NCBI GenBank assembly: GCA_017430675.1 | Contig: JAFRMM010000211.1 | Span: 1 to 9,613 of the forward strand | Origin: Prevotella sp. | Lineage (GTDB): Bacteria; Bacteroidota; Bacteroidia; Bacteroidales; Bacteroidaceae | Length of the DNA stretch: 9,613 nucleotides | Reading direction: 5' to 3' | Shown here: piece after piece, positions 1 through 6,398 of the stretch | Layout of the letters: each line of letters opens with the position of its first letter | Numbering within the stretch: position 1 is the stretch's first letter | The notes under the pieces: model-generated | The model's database searches: none | The model's input: only the letters and a program-made list of their open reading frames with translations | What the model was told of the DNA's origin: nothing | Program-made: the position numbers and the translations under genes

Positions 1-22
1 CAAAGAAGAATGGACGATATGA

Positions 23-132
23 CGCATTTGACACATTTGACGAATTATTTCAAAGAAACCTCACGCGTACCGTGCGTGCGCGGTACGCGTGAGGAAGTTA
101 ATAATAAATCCGTCAAATCCGTCAAATATGCG
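23..132. repeat. Nested palindromic element (REP/REPIN-like)
   Basis: This non-coding stretch is symmetric at two scales. The centre is a perfect 14-bp stem (59-72 with 81-94, 8-nt loop). Outside it, the left arm (23-50) carries two tandem TTTGAC octamers, as CGCATTTGACACATTTGACG. The right arm (103-132) carries their reverse complement, as AATCCGTCAAATCCGTCAAA followed by TATGCG. The two arms therefore align as imperfect inverted repeats with a few substitutions and a 2-nt indel. Paired inverted repeats around a hairpin are typical of REP doublets or REPINs, short non-autonomous elements mobilised by RAYT-type transposases. No transposase is visible in the window. The mobile-element reading is inference; the symmetry itself is directly seen. 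Confidence 0.6.
59..94 (-). terminator. Strong hairpin, probable terminator of the M23 peptidase gene
   Basis: The stem CCTCACGCGTACCG pairs perfectly with CGGTACGCGTGAGG around an 8-nt loop. It lies about 65 nt past the stop codon of the M23 peptidase gene. Read on the minus strand it is followed by a T-rich run (TTTCTTT), which fits an intrinsic terminator. On the plus strand the following bases are A/T-rich but have no T-run. It may do double duty as the core of the surrounding palindromic repeat. Confidence 0.55.
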
Positions 133-159
133 ATTCTGCTGAAAAACGAAAAAACGAAA

Positions 160-1107
160 TTAGTTGTATTTCAGAATCTGTCCGGGCATCAGACGCTTGG
201 TCTTGCTGATGCGGTTGGCTCTGCAGAGGGCATCGACGGTAGTGTGGCACTTGCGGGCGATGGACTGCAGGGTCTCACCCTTCTTCACCTTGTGGTAGCG
301 GGCAGCCTTCGTATAGGAAGCCTTGGGGGCTGCGATGGCGAGGTCGGAATCCTCATCGTCGCCACTCACGCGGCTGTTCTTGCTGCTGCCGTTGACACCA
401 CGCAGACGGGTGGCCTGTGCGGACTCGGCTGCATAACGGTTGCGACGGAAGGTGTAGAAGTCACCTACCACATCCTGATTGTGGAAGTCGAACATCAGGG
501 CGGGGTTCAGGGCCACGCCACAGAGACGTGTCTCGAAGTGCAGGTGGGAACCCGTACTGCGGCCTGTGTTGCCACCCAGTCCGATGGGATCACCTGCCTT
601 GACTTCCTGATTCTCTACGACGAGGTGCTTCGACATGTGTCCGTAGATGGTCTCCAGACCGTTGTGATGACGGATGACCACATATTTGCCATAGCCCTTG
701 GGCTCGTATTTCACAATGCGGATCTTACCGCTGAAAGCGGCACGGATGGTATCGCCGACATAGACCTTGATGTCAAGTCCCTTGTGCTGGCGTCCCCAAC
801 GGGCACCGAAGTTGGATGTCACCACGCGGCTCGGCGTCGGCATGCAGAAACCACGGAGGTCGATGCGGAAAGAGTCGGGCAGGGCAGTCTCGCGATGGGC
901 ATATACGTTGTTCCAGTCCTCATAGAGATCGGCAGAGGGGTTCTCAAGTTCCTCGCTGACAATCAGCCTCTGAAGGACGATGGAGTCAACGGCTTTCATC
1001 TTACGGTCGATGGGGGCTTGTTTGGCTAACAGATCCTGTCCGACAGCGGGTGTCACTGCCAGTGCGGAAACTGCTAAAAAGAGAAATTTCTTGATACTTA
1101 TATTCAT
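160..1107 (-). CDS. Secreted M23 family metallopeptidase with C-terminal LysM domain
   Basis: This is a predicted peptidoglycan endopeptidase exported to the periplasm or cell surface. Residues 1-23 form a signal peptide (basic start, hydrophobic core, ending near AVGQ). The M23/LytM-like domain spans about residues 90-205. It keeps the full zinc and catalytic set: H108 and D112 in HKGLD, H157 in YGHMS, and H188 and H190 in HLH. It should therefore be active rather than a degenerate EnvC/NlpD-type activator. A polar, Ser/Lys-rich linker (about 222-268) leads to one LysM domain at about 270-314, with the motif YHKVKKGETLQSIA, for binding glycan chains. The order catalytic then LysM is the reverse of many NlpD-like proteins. 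The start is supported by the signal peptide and by a TAnnTTTG box 33 nt upstream. The gene lies 109 bp downstream of the capA-like gene and has its own promoter, so it is probably a separate or only partly linked unit. The precise cross-link it cuts cannot be told from sequence. Confidence 0.93.
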   Translation of the reverse strand: MNISIKKFLFLAVSALAVTPAVGQDLLAKQAPIDRKMKAVDSIVLQRLIVSEELENPSADLYEDWNNVYAHRETALPDSFRIDLRGFCMPTPSRVVTSNFGARWGRQHKGLDIKVYVGDTIRAAFSGKIRIVKYEPKGYGKYVVIRHHNGLETIYGHMSKHLVVENQEVKAGDPIGLGGNTGRSTGSHLHFETRLCGVALNPALMFDFHNQDVVGDFYTFRRNRYAAESAQATRLRGVNGSSKNSRVSGDDEDSDLAIAAPKASYTKAARYHKVKKGETLQSIARKCHTTVDALCRANRISKTKRLMPGQILKYN

Positions 1108-1139
1108 ACGATTGTAATTTCTGATGCAAAAAGTCGGTG

Positions 1140-1171
1140 CAAAGTTAGTAAATTATATTGTGAATCAGCAA
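1140..1171 (-). promoter_or_regulatory. Bacteroidota-type promoter of the M23 peptidase gene
   Basis: On the minus strand, TAACTTTG (1147-1140) matches the Bacteroidota -7 consensus TAnnTTTG. A TTG (1171-1169) sits 21 bp upstream of it, in the -33 position. The predicted transcript start, about 6 nt past the -7 box, leaves a leader of roughly 25-28 nt before the ATG at 1107. Confidence 0.55.
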
Positions 1172-1197
1172 TTAGATGCTGTATTTTTGACACTTTT

Positions 1198-1215
1198 AAC
1201 ACTTATTCCCGTGTT
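1198..1215 (-). other. Small AACAC/GTGTT stem-loop after the capA-like gene
   Basis: Just past the stop codon of the capA-like gene, the minus strand reads AACAC, an 8-nt spacer, then GTGTT followed by AAAA. The stem is short and no T-run follows, so a terminator is not supported. It is listed because a very similar structure follows recG at 2913-2932. The rest of the 109-bp gap holds only the M23 peptidase promoter. Confidence 0.3.
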
Positions 1216-1216
1216 T

Positions 1217-2251
1217 TTAGTGTTTCCCCTTGAGGGTGATGTTGCCCTGCGCGTCGATGGTAGCCTGATTCTGTGGGATGTCCGTGTTGCTCAGGTTCCT
1301 GATCTCGTGGGCGACACTTTGACCTGGATCCAGACGGGGACCGATGCCGCGTGTCTGCAGGAACGAGTGGATCTTTCCGTCGATAAACGAGCCGTCGGCA
1401 TTGATGTTGATCTCCACGATGGGGGCGTAGCCCGAGATGCCTGTCAGACTGACATTATAGGGCGTGCAGAAGTTGCCGAGGCTGTAGGCGATGAACCGGT
1501 CCTTATAGACCTCCATGGCACGCACCACGTGCGGGCCGTGTCCATAGACGATGTCTGCTCCGTGGTCGATGCAGAAGTGGGCCAGTTGGCGCAGGGAACC
1601 TCGGTTCTCACCTAAGAAGGTCTCGGAGCCCTGTGGCAGATGATTCTTCGTGCGCCCCTCGGCACCGCCGTGGAAGGAGACGATGACGAGGTCGCAGCAA
1701 CTGACGAGATCATCGACGATGCGGCCAACGGTGTTGAGGTCCGTGTGCTTCAGCGTGTAACTGTTATGGCCGAAGGCACAAAGTCCGATGGTCAGTCCCT
1801 TGCGCTCGATGATGGTGCTCTCCACGCGTCCTGCGATGCCGGAGTAGAGGATGCCCTGTTCTCTCAGCACGCGCTCTGTGGATTCGATACCCTCAGGGCC
1901 GAAGTCGTTGGCATGGTTGTTGGCCATGCTCAGGAAGTCGAAACCGGCCTCTTTCAGCAGGTGTCCGTAACTGGTGGGGGTGCGGAAGGCATAGGAGTTG
2001 GGGCCGGTGCCCTTAGTGCTCCTGCCGCCGTCGCAGATGGCTCCTTCGAGGTTGCCCACGGTGAGGTCGGCTCTCGTCAGCACGTCCTTGGCATCGCGGA
2101 AGAGGTCTCTTCCGTCGTTGGCAGGGAGCATGATGCTGGGATAGGTGGTGCCCATCATAATATCACCTGTCATGGCGATATTCAGTGTCTGGGCATGGGA
2201 TGGGGTTAGGCCAAGGGCGGCAACGGTGAGACTAAGCAGGCACTTTCTCAT
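1217..2251 (-). CDS. Secreted CapA-family (poly-gamma-glutamate synthesis type) protein
   Basis: This protein belongs to the CapA/PgsA family, which has a metallophosphoesterase-like fold. The namesake member is part of poly-gamma-glutamate capsule synthesis in Bacillus, but most homologues have unknown substrates. Residues 1-20 look like a signal peptide (MRKCLLSL...SHA), so it is exported. The family metal-site motifs are present in order: TGDIMMG (28-34), NLEG (67-70), NNHANDFG (111-118), FHGG around H194, and GHGPHV (237-242). It is 344 residues long. The start codon overlaps the stop of the NlpC/P60 gene as ATGA, so the two are almost certainly translated from one mRNA. No capB or capC partner is present, so capsule synthesis is unlikely. 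A role on gamma-glutamyl-containing wall material is inference from the neighbours. Confidence 0.88.
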   Translation of the reverse strand: MRKCLLSLTVAALGLTPSHAQTLNIAMTGDIMMGTTYPSIMLPANDGRDLFRDAKDVLTRADLTVGNLEGAICDGGRSTKGTGPNSYAFRTPTSYGHLLKEAGFDFLSMANNHANDFGPEGIESTERVLREQGILYSGIAGRVESTIIERKGLTIGLCAFGHNSYTLKHTDLNTVGRIVDDLVSCCDLVIVSFHGGAEGRTKNHLPQGSETFLGENRGSLRQLAHFCIDHGADIVYGHGPHVVRAMEVYKDRFIAYSLGNFCTPYNVSLTGISGYAPIVEININADGSFIDGKIHSFLQTRGIGPRLDPGQSVAHEIRNLSNTDIPQNQATIDAQGNITLKGKH

Positions 2252-2808
2252 AGTGAACTGAGGTCAGGGATTCTGCGCGCACCAACATAGCGCTTGGCGT
2301 AATTGGCCTCTGTGGAACTGCTGAGTTTGACGCCGTTCTTGCTGCTGGCATGGATGAACGTGAAGTCGAGCGTGACAGGATCGACATCGACCACGATACC
2401 TACGTGACCCACGTTGTGCCCAGAGTGCGGACTGGTGAAGAACACCAGGTCGCCACACTGGATCTCATCACGACGGATGGGGGTGTTGCGGGCATACTGG
2501 TCGCGCGACGATGCGCCAATGAAGATGTCTGTCTGCTGCTTATAGACGTAACTGGTGAAACCCGAGCAGTCGAAGGCACTGGGACCCTTGGCACCGGAAC
2601 GGTAGCGGGTGCCGAGGTGAGAGAAGGCCTCTTCTACCAGCATCTCCATCCTGTCGAAGTCCTGATCCTCGTTGCCGTAGAGGAAATCGAAATTGCCGAT
2701 CTCTTCTTCCTCGGGATCTTGGATCTGTTCAGGCTTATTGCCTTTTCCATTAGCGATTTCGCTCATGGAAAACATCAATAGGAGAGCACAAAGAAATACT
2801 TTCTTCAT
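2248..2808 (-). CDS. Secreted NlpC/P60 family cysteine peptidase
   Basis: This 186-residue protein is a predicted cell-wall peptidase; characterised family members cut gamma-D-glutamyl-diamino acid bonds in peptidoglycan stem peptides. Residues 1-21 form a signal peptide. An acidic segment follows (31-52, rich in Asp and Glu), and the NlpC/P60 domain covers about 54-182. The triad is visible: C81 in AFDCSGF, H135 in GHVGIV, and H153 in FIHASS. There is no SH3 or LysM targeting domain, so it is a minimal single-domain enzyme. An in-frame ATG at 2856 would add 16 residues. I chose 2808 because the signal peptide begins there and the promoter -7 box (2844-2851) lies between the two ATGs, leaving the upstream one outside the transcript. 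The stop overlaps the capA-like start by 4 nt, making a two-gene operon. Confidence 0.9.
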   Translation of the reverse strand: MKKVFLCALLLMFSMSEIANGKGNKPEQIQDPEEEEIGNFDFLYGNEDQDFDRMEMLVEEAFSHLGTRYRSGAKGPSAFDCSGFTSYVYKQQTDIFIGASSRDQYARNTPIRRDEIQCGDLVFFTSPHSGHNVGHVGIVVDVDPVTLDFTFIHASSKNGVKLSSSTEANYAKRYVGARRIPDLSSL

Positions 2809-2843
2809 TGTTAGGTTGGGTTTCGTTACGAAAAAGATTTGTG

Positions 2844-2851
2844 CAAAGGTA
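2844..2851 (-). promoter_or_regulatory. -7 box of the NlpC/P60-CapA operon
   Basis: TACCTTTG on the minus strand matches TAnnTTTG and lies 35 nt before the ATG at 2808, giving a leader of about 30 nt. No good TTTG is seen at -33; that region is occupied by the TGCACA/TGTGCA palindrome (2872-2890). This box decides the start codon of the NlpC/P60 gene. Confidence 0.5.
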
Positions 2852-2871
2852 GGCATAAAAATTTGAAAACG

Positions 2872-2890
2872 TGCACAGCGGCGGTGTGCA
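2872..2890 (-). terminator. TGCACA-N7-TGTGCA hairpin, weak recG terminator or operator
   Basis: A perfect 6-bp inverted repeat with a GC-only 7-nt loop lies about 60 nt past the recG stop. On the minus strand it is followed by CGTTTTCAAATTTTT, an interrupted T-run, so it could be a weak intrinsic terminator for the operon ending in recG. It also abuts the -33 region of the NlpC/P60 promoter, so an operator is the alternative reading. Confidence 0.35.
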
Positions 2891-2912
2891 TTAACATAAT
2901 TAGGGTAGATTT

Positions 2913-2932
2913 AACACTCAACCCCTTGTGTT
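2913..2932 (-). other. Small AACAC/GTGTT stem-loop after recG
   Basis: On the minus strand the sequence reads AACAC, a 10-nt spacer, then GTGTT followed by AAATC, about 18 nt past the recG stop. It closely resembles the structure after the capA-like gene (1198-1215). No T-run follows, so it may be a 3'-end processing or stability element, or a fragment of an interspersed repeat. Function is unknown. Confidence 0.3.
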
Positions 2933-2949
2933 TGACAATTCTTAAAATC

Positions 2950-5043
2950 TTATGAGATGGCCGCCCAGTTGATGTTCGTCTTGCGGAGTTGGCGCAGACG
3001 GTTCCAGAGCGGGGCGTATTTGGATGATGTGCAGTCGGGATCCTCCTCGATGATCTTCTGTGCCTCGTCGCGGGCCATCTGTACGAGTTGGCCGTCGCGG
3101 GCGATATCTGCAATCTTCAGGTCGAAGGCCATGCCACTCTGCTGGGTACCCTCGAGGTCACCAGGGCCGCGCAGTTTCAGGTCTGCCTCGGCGATGCGGA
3201 AGCCGTCGTTGGTGTCGCACATGATATCGATGCGCTTGCGGGTGTCCTCACTGAGTTTATAGGGGGTGACGAGGATACAGTAACTCTGGTCGGCGCCACG
3301 ACCCACGCGTCCTCTGAGTTGGTGGAGTTGGGAGAGTCCGAAGCGCTGGGCTTCGAGGATCACCATCACGGAGGCGTTGGGCACATTGACGCCCACCTCG
3401 ATGACGGTGGTGGCCACGAGGATCTGTGTCTCGCCCTTGACGAAGCGCTGCATCTCCTCTTCCTTCTCACTGGGTTTCATACGACCATGCACCTTACTGA
3501 GACGGAACTCCGGGAAGGCTTGCTTCAGCACTTCGAAGCCGTCCTCGAGATTCTTCAGGTCGCTCTTCTCACTCTCTTCGATGAGGGGGAAGACGATATA
3601 CACCTGACGGCCCTCGTGGATCTGCTGACGGATGCCGTCGTAGAGCGAGGTCATGCGCGAGTCGAAGACGTGGGTGGTGCGCACGGGTTTACGGCCTGGT
3701 GGCAGTTCGTCGATGACGCTCACGTCAAGATCACCATAGAGGGTCATGGCGAGGGTACGGGGGATGGGGGTGGCCGTCATCACGAGCACATGGGGAGGGT
3801 TCGCGCTCTTGTTCCACAGTTTGGCGCGCTGGGCCACACCGAAACGGTGCTGCTCATCGACGACGACAAAGCCGAGACGGGCAAACTGCACCCAGTCCTC
3901 GATGACGGCATGGGTGCCCACGAGGATATGGATGGTGCCGTCGAGCAGACCCTCGAGCACTTCCTCGCGCCGCTTGCCCTTCACGATACCCGTCAACAGG
4001 GCCACGCGCAGGTCCATCCCCTTCAGGAATTCCATGATGGTGGCCAGGTGCTGTTCGGCGAGGATCTCCGTGGGTGCCATGATACAGGCCTGATAGCCGT
4101 TGTCGATGGCGATAAGCATCGACATCAGTGCCACGAGGGTCTTGCCACTGCCTACGTCGCCTTGCAGCAGACGGTTCATCTGGCGCCCTGAACCTGTGTC
4201 AATCCTGATTTCCCTGATTACGCGCTTCTGGGCCTCCGTCAACGGGAAGGGTAGGTTGTTGTGATAGAAGGTGTTGAAGGCATCGCCCACGCGGTTGAAG
4301 ACATACCCGCGGTATTTCCGACGGTGGTCGCTGGCGTACCTTACTATATTTAACTGCACGAAGAACAGTTCCTCGAACTTCAGTCTGACCCTGGCGCGCT
4401 CCAGGTCTCTGGCGTTCTTCGGGTAGTGGACGGTGCGCAGGGCCTCGTCGCGCCCCATCAGGTAGTGAGGACCCGTGATGAAGTCGGGGATGGTCTCTGG
4501 CAGGGGTGGCAGTTTCTCCAGCATGGCCCTCGTCAGTTTCTCGATGGTGCGCGAGGATAGGCCGCGCTTCTTCATCTTCTCCGTGGTGGAGTAGTAAGGT
4601 TGCATACCCATCGTGGAGAGTTCCAGCGTGTCGGCCCTGTCGATGTCAGGGTGGGTGATGTTGATGCGGTTGTTGAAGACGGTGGGCTTGCCGAACACCA
4701 CATATTCCACGCCGATCTTATAACTCTCCTTGGCATATTTGCCGCCTTGGAACCAGACGAGGTCAGCGATGCCCGTGCCGTCAGAGAAATGGGCCACCAC
4801 ACGCTCCTTACGGGGACCCATCTGGAAAGTCTCGAAACTCAGGATATGTCCCACAATCTGTACGAAGGGCATGTCGCCCGTCAGTTCGTGGACGGTATAG
4901 ACCTTCGAGCGATCGACATACTTGTAGGGATAGTTCTCCAACAGGTCGCCATAGGTATGGATGCCGAGTTCGTCACCCAGTATCTTCTTCCTGTTGGGGC
5001 CTACGCCTGGTAGGTATTGTATGTCTTGATCGAGGATATCCAT
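2950..5043 (-). CDS. recG: ATP-dependent DNA helicase RecG
   Basis: RecG is a cytoplasmic superfamily 2 helicase that regresses stalled replication forks and processes branched recombination intermediates. The 697-residue length is normal for the family. The N-terminal wedge and OB-fold region (about 1-260) contains the QIVGHI strand and an FSDGTG turn typical of RecG. The helicase core follows: Walker A GDVGSGKT (295-302), APTEILAEQH (323-332), DEQH box (396-399), TATPIPRT (423-430), LVATTVIEVGVNVPNA (542-557) and motif VI QLRGRVGRG (575-583). The C-terminal translocation motif is intact (DLKLRGPGDLEGTQQSG, 621-637). The ATG shares one base with the ispD stop (TGATG), so it is translated as the last gene of the DJ-1-ispD-recG operon. 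No truncation or lost motif is seen. Confidence 0.97.
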   Translation of the reverse strand: MDILDQDIQYLPGVGPNRKKILGDELGIHTYGDLLENYPYKYVDRSKVYTVHELTGDMPFVQIVGHILSFETFQMGPRKERVVAHFSDGTGIADLVWFQGGKYAKESYKIGVEYVVFGKPTVFNNRINITHPDIDRADTLELSTMGMQPYYSTTEKMKKRGLSSRTIEKLTRAMLEKLPPLPETIPDFITGPHYLMGRDEALRTVHYPKNARDLERARVRLKFEELFFVQLNIVRYASDHRRKYRGYVFNRVGDAFNTFYHNNLPFPLTEAQKRVIREIRIDTGSGRQMNRLLQGDVGSGKTLVALMSMLIAIDNGYQACIMAPTEILAEQHLATIMEFLKGMDLRVALLTGIVKGKRREEVLEGLLDGTIHILVGTHAVIEDWVQFARLGFVVVDEQHRFGVAQRAKLWNKSANPPHVLVMTATPIPRTLAMTLYGDLDVSVIDELPPGRKPVRTTHVFDSRMTSLYDGIRQQIHEGRQVYIVFPLIEESEKSDLKNLEDGFEVLKQAFPEFRLSKVHGRMKPSEKEEEMQRFVKGETQILVATTVIEVGVNVPNASVMVILEAQRFGLSQLHQLRGRVGRGADQSYCILVTPYKLSEDTRKRIDIMCDTNDGFRIAEADLKLRGPGDLEGTQQSGMAFDLKIADIARDGQLVQMARDEAQKIIEEDPDCTSSKYAPLWNRLRQLRKTNINWAAIS

Positions 5044-5750
5044 CAGATGAGCACTTCTGCAATCTTCATATCATAGGGCGTGGTGATCTTGATGTTCTCG
5101 CGGTTGCCCTCGACGAGGGTGATGGCGTGACCGTAACTCTCCACGACGGAGGCATCGTCGGTAAAGCCGTCGTTGTAGGGCTGACGATTGGCAGCCTTCA
5201 ATAGTTGGATATCGAAGGTCTGAGGCGTCTGCACCAACTTATATTCACCACGCGGCACGGTGACAGAACCTTCATTCTCCAAATGGCGGACGGTCTCGAC
5301 GACAGGGATGACGGGGATGACGGCCTTGGCCGTGCGGGCCGTCTCGTAGCAGTTACGGATTACCTCGATGCTGGGGAAGGGACGCACACCGTCGTGCACA
5401 CCTACCACACCCTCGGCATCGTCAGGCACGAGGGCAAGACCGTTCTGTACGGAGTGGAAACGGGTCTGTCCGCCATTGGCCAAGAGGTAAGACCCACCCC
5501 CAGCCCCTCCCTGTTGAGGGAGGGGAGTGGTTGCAGGCAATGGGAAGTGATACTGCTTGCAGAGTTCTTTCCAATAGTCCTGTTGGGCTTCAGGCAATAC
5601 AAGGATAATCTGCAGATCAGCCGAGTACTCACGGAACCGCTCAAGCGTCCGCATGAGAACAGGTTTACCGCCAATAGGCAGGAATTGTTTGGGGATATCG
5701 CTCCCCATCCGCAGACCCTTGCCGCCTGCCACGATAATCACATAGTCCAT
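5043..5750 (-). CDS. ispD: IspD, 2-C-methyl-D-erythritol 4-phosphate cytidylyltransferase, with an inserted repeat-coded loop
   Basis: IspD joins CTP to 2-C-methyl-D-erythritol 4-phosphate to form CDP-methylerythritol, the third step of the MEP isoprenoid pathway in the cytoplasm. The nucleotide-binding start [10 protein letters not shown] (7-16) and PKQF (20-23) are intact. So are GGQTRF (93-98), HDGVRPF (119-125), TDDASVVE (197-204) and the closing [11 protein letters not shown] (215-225). Residues of about 73-88 ([15 protein letters not shown]) look foreign: they are Gly/Pro/Gln-rich and sit between a helix and the strand leading to the GG-x-x-R motif. They are encoded by a palindromic repeat at 5493-5530. 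In E. coli IspD, as I recall it, this point is a short turn. Every active-site motif survives, so the enzyme is probably functional. The start overlaps the stop of the DJ-1-like gene and the stop overlaps the recG start (both TGATG). Confidence 0.95.
   Translation of the reverse strand: MDYVIIVAGGKGLRMGSDIPKQFLPIGGKPVLMRTLERFREYSADLQIILVLPEAQQDYWKELCKQYHFPLPATTPLPQQGGAGGGSYLLANGGQTRFHSVQNGLALVPDDAEGVVGVHDGVRPFPSIEVIRNCYETARTAKAVIPVIPVVETVRHLENEGSVTVPRGEYKLVQTPQTFDIQLLKAANRQPYNDGFTDDASVVESYGHAITLVEGNRENIKITTPYDMKIAEVLI
5493..5530. repeat. GC-rich palindromic repeat inserted within ispD
   Basis: CCCCTCCCT (5504-5512) pairs perfectly with AGGGAGGGG (5517-5525) around a GTTG loop. An outer CCAC (5494-5497) can pair with GTGG (5527-5530) across an asymmetric bulge. 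The purine/pyrimidine strand bias and the bulged hairpin resemble short interspersed repeats I recall being common between genes in Bacteroidota, though I cannot search to confirm. Here it is read in frame as part of ispD with no stop. The base composition is strikingly unlike the surrounding codons. Confidence 0.75.
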
Positions 5751-6319
5751 CAGGCCATGAGGTGTTTGTAGCGCATGCCCTCGGCGATCTGGTCTGAGGT
5801 GGCCTTATCGACGAGTTGTGTGAGCAGTTCGTAGGCGTATGGGAAGGCAGCGGCAGGTCCCTCACCCGTGGTGATGTTACCATCGACGGTGACGAGGTCG
5901 CCTGTATAGGTGGATCCTGCTTCAGCCAGTGCCGTCTCGAAACCGGGATAGCAGGTGGCCTTCTTGCCTTCGAGGATACCCAACGGTGCGAGTACGACGG
6001 CTGGCGACGCGCAGATGGCGGCGATTTTCTTGCCAGCCTTGTACTGAGCCATCAGTGCCTCGCGCACCCCCTCATGCTCGAAGAGGTTGCTGGCGCCAGG
6101 CATGCCACCGGGCAGCATCAGCAGGTCGGCATCTGAATAGTCGCACTGGTCAAACTGCAGGTCAGCCTCCATGTTCACGCCATGAGCCGACTCCACGAGG
6201 GGGAAGATCGTCGTACTGACGGTTACTACCTCTACGCCTCCGCGGCGCAGCACGTCAATGGGAATCAGGGCCTCGACATCCTCGAAGCCGTCTGCCAGGA
6301 ATACATAAACTTTTGCCAT
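5750..6319 (-). CDS. DJ-1/PfpI (ThiJ/YajL-like) family protein
   Basis: This is a cytoplasmic protein of 189 residues, the usual size for the DJ-1/YajL branch. Proteins of this branch are linked to oxidative stress and to repair or clearance of glyoxal-type damage; older annotations as a thiazole biosynthesis enzyme (ThiJ) are not well founded. The conserved acid E16 lies in DGFEDVEA, the nucleophilic cysteine C103 in the elbow AICASP (101-106), and YPGFE (124-128) and the [11 protein letters not shown] stretch (152-162) also match the family. It is the first gene of a three-gene operon, with a TAnnTTTG promoter box 29 nt upstream and a one-base overlap with ispD. A functional link to IspD or RecG is not obvious. 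The exact substrate is not determinable from sequence. Confidence 0.93.
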   Translation of the reverse strand: MAKVYVFLADGFEDVEALIPIDVLRRGGVEVVTVSTTIFPLVESAHGVNMEADLQFDQCDYSDADLLMLPGGMPGASNLFEHEGVREALMAQYKAGKKIAAICASPAVVLAPLGILEGKKATCYPGFETALAEAGSTYTGDLVTVDGNITTGEGPAAAFPYAYELLTQLVDKATSDQIAEGMRYKHLMA

Positions 6320-6347
6320 AATCGTTTGTTTTTAGGATTTCTGTCTG

Positions 6348-6355
6348 CAAAGATA
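6348..6355 (-). promoter_or_regulatory. -7 box of the DJ-1-ispD-recG operon
   Basis: TATCTTTG on the minus strand matches TAnnTTTG and lies 29 nt before the ATG at 6319, giving a leader of about 24 nt. The -33 region (around 6375) has no clear TTTG and falls inside the direct repeats at 6362-6381. Confidence 0.55.
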
Positions 6356-6361
6356 ATAAAA

Positions 6362-6381
6362 AATCCGTGAGAATCTGTGGA
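6362..6381. repeat. Two direct repeats between divergent promoters
   Basis: AATCCGTGAG is followed directly by AATCTGTGGA, a 10-bp period with seven of ten positions identical. The pair lies in the -33 zone of both divergent promoters, spaced one helical turn apart, so it could be a protein-binding site. It also resembles AATCCGTG/AATCTGTGG repeats that I recall as widespread between genes in Bacteroidota, so it may simply be repeat-family debris. Confidence 0.4.
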
Positions 6382-6398
6382 TTATCTGTCTTTTTTCG

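Noticed and set aside
10..1029. Long plus-strand open frame opposite the M23 peptidase gene
   Set aside because: It runs antisense to a gene with intact catalytic and LysM motifs. Its translation is low-complexity and Val/Gly/Thr-rich with no family motif, and its first part reads through the palindromic repeat.
1198..1224. Possible intrinsic terminator after the capA-like gene
   Set aside because: The stem is only 5 bp and the minus strand continues with A residues, with no T-run; kept only as a small stem-loop.
1217..2251. Capsule biosynthesis locus
   Set aside because: Only a CapA-like protein is present. No CapB ligase or CapC homologue, glycosyltransferase or export gene accompanies it.
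2809..2856. Longer start for the NlpC/P60 peptidase at 2856
   Set aside because: The extra 16 residues precede a clean signal peptide, and the ATG lies upstream of the -7 promoter box at 2844-2851, so it would not be transcribed from that promoter.
3088..4191. 367-codon plus-strand open frame inside recG
   Set aside because: It is the antisense of conserved helicase motifs. The His/Glu/Asp-rich translation is what reverse-complemented biased codons produce, and no promoter or family motif is seen.
5402..5674. Minus-strand 90-codon open frame overlapping ispD
   Set aside because: It is an alternate frame of ispD that stays open partly because the inserted GC-rich repeat has no stops in several frames. 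It shows no independent coding evidence.
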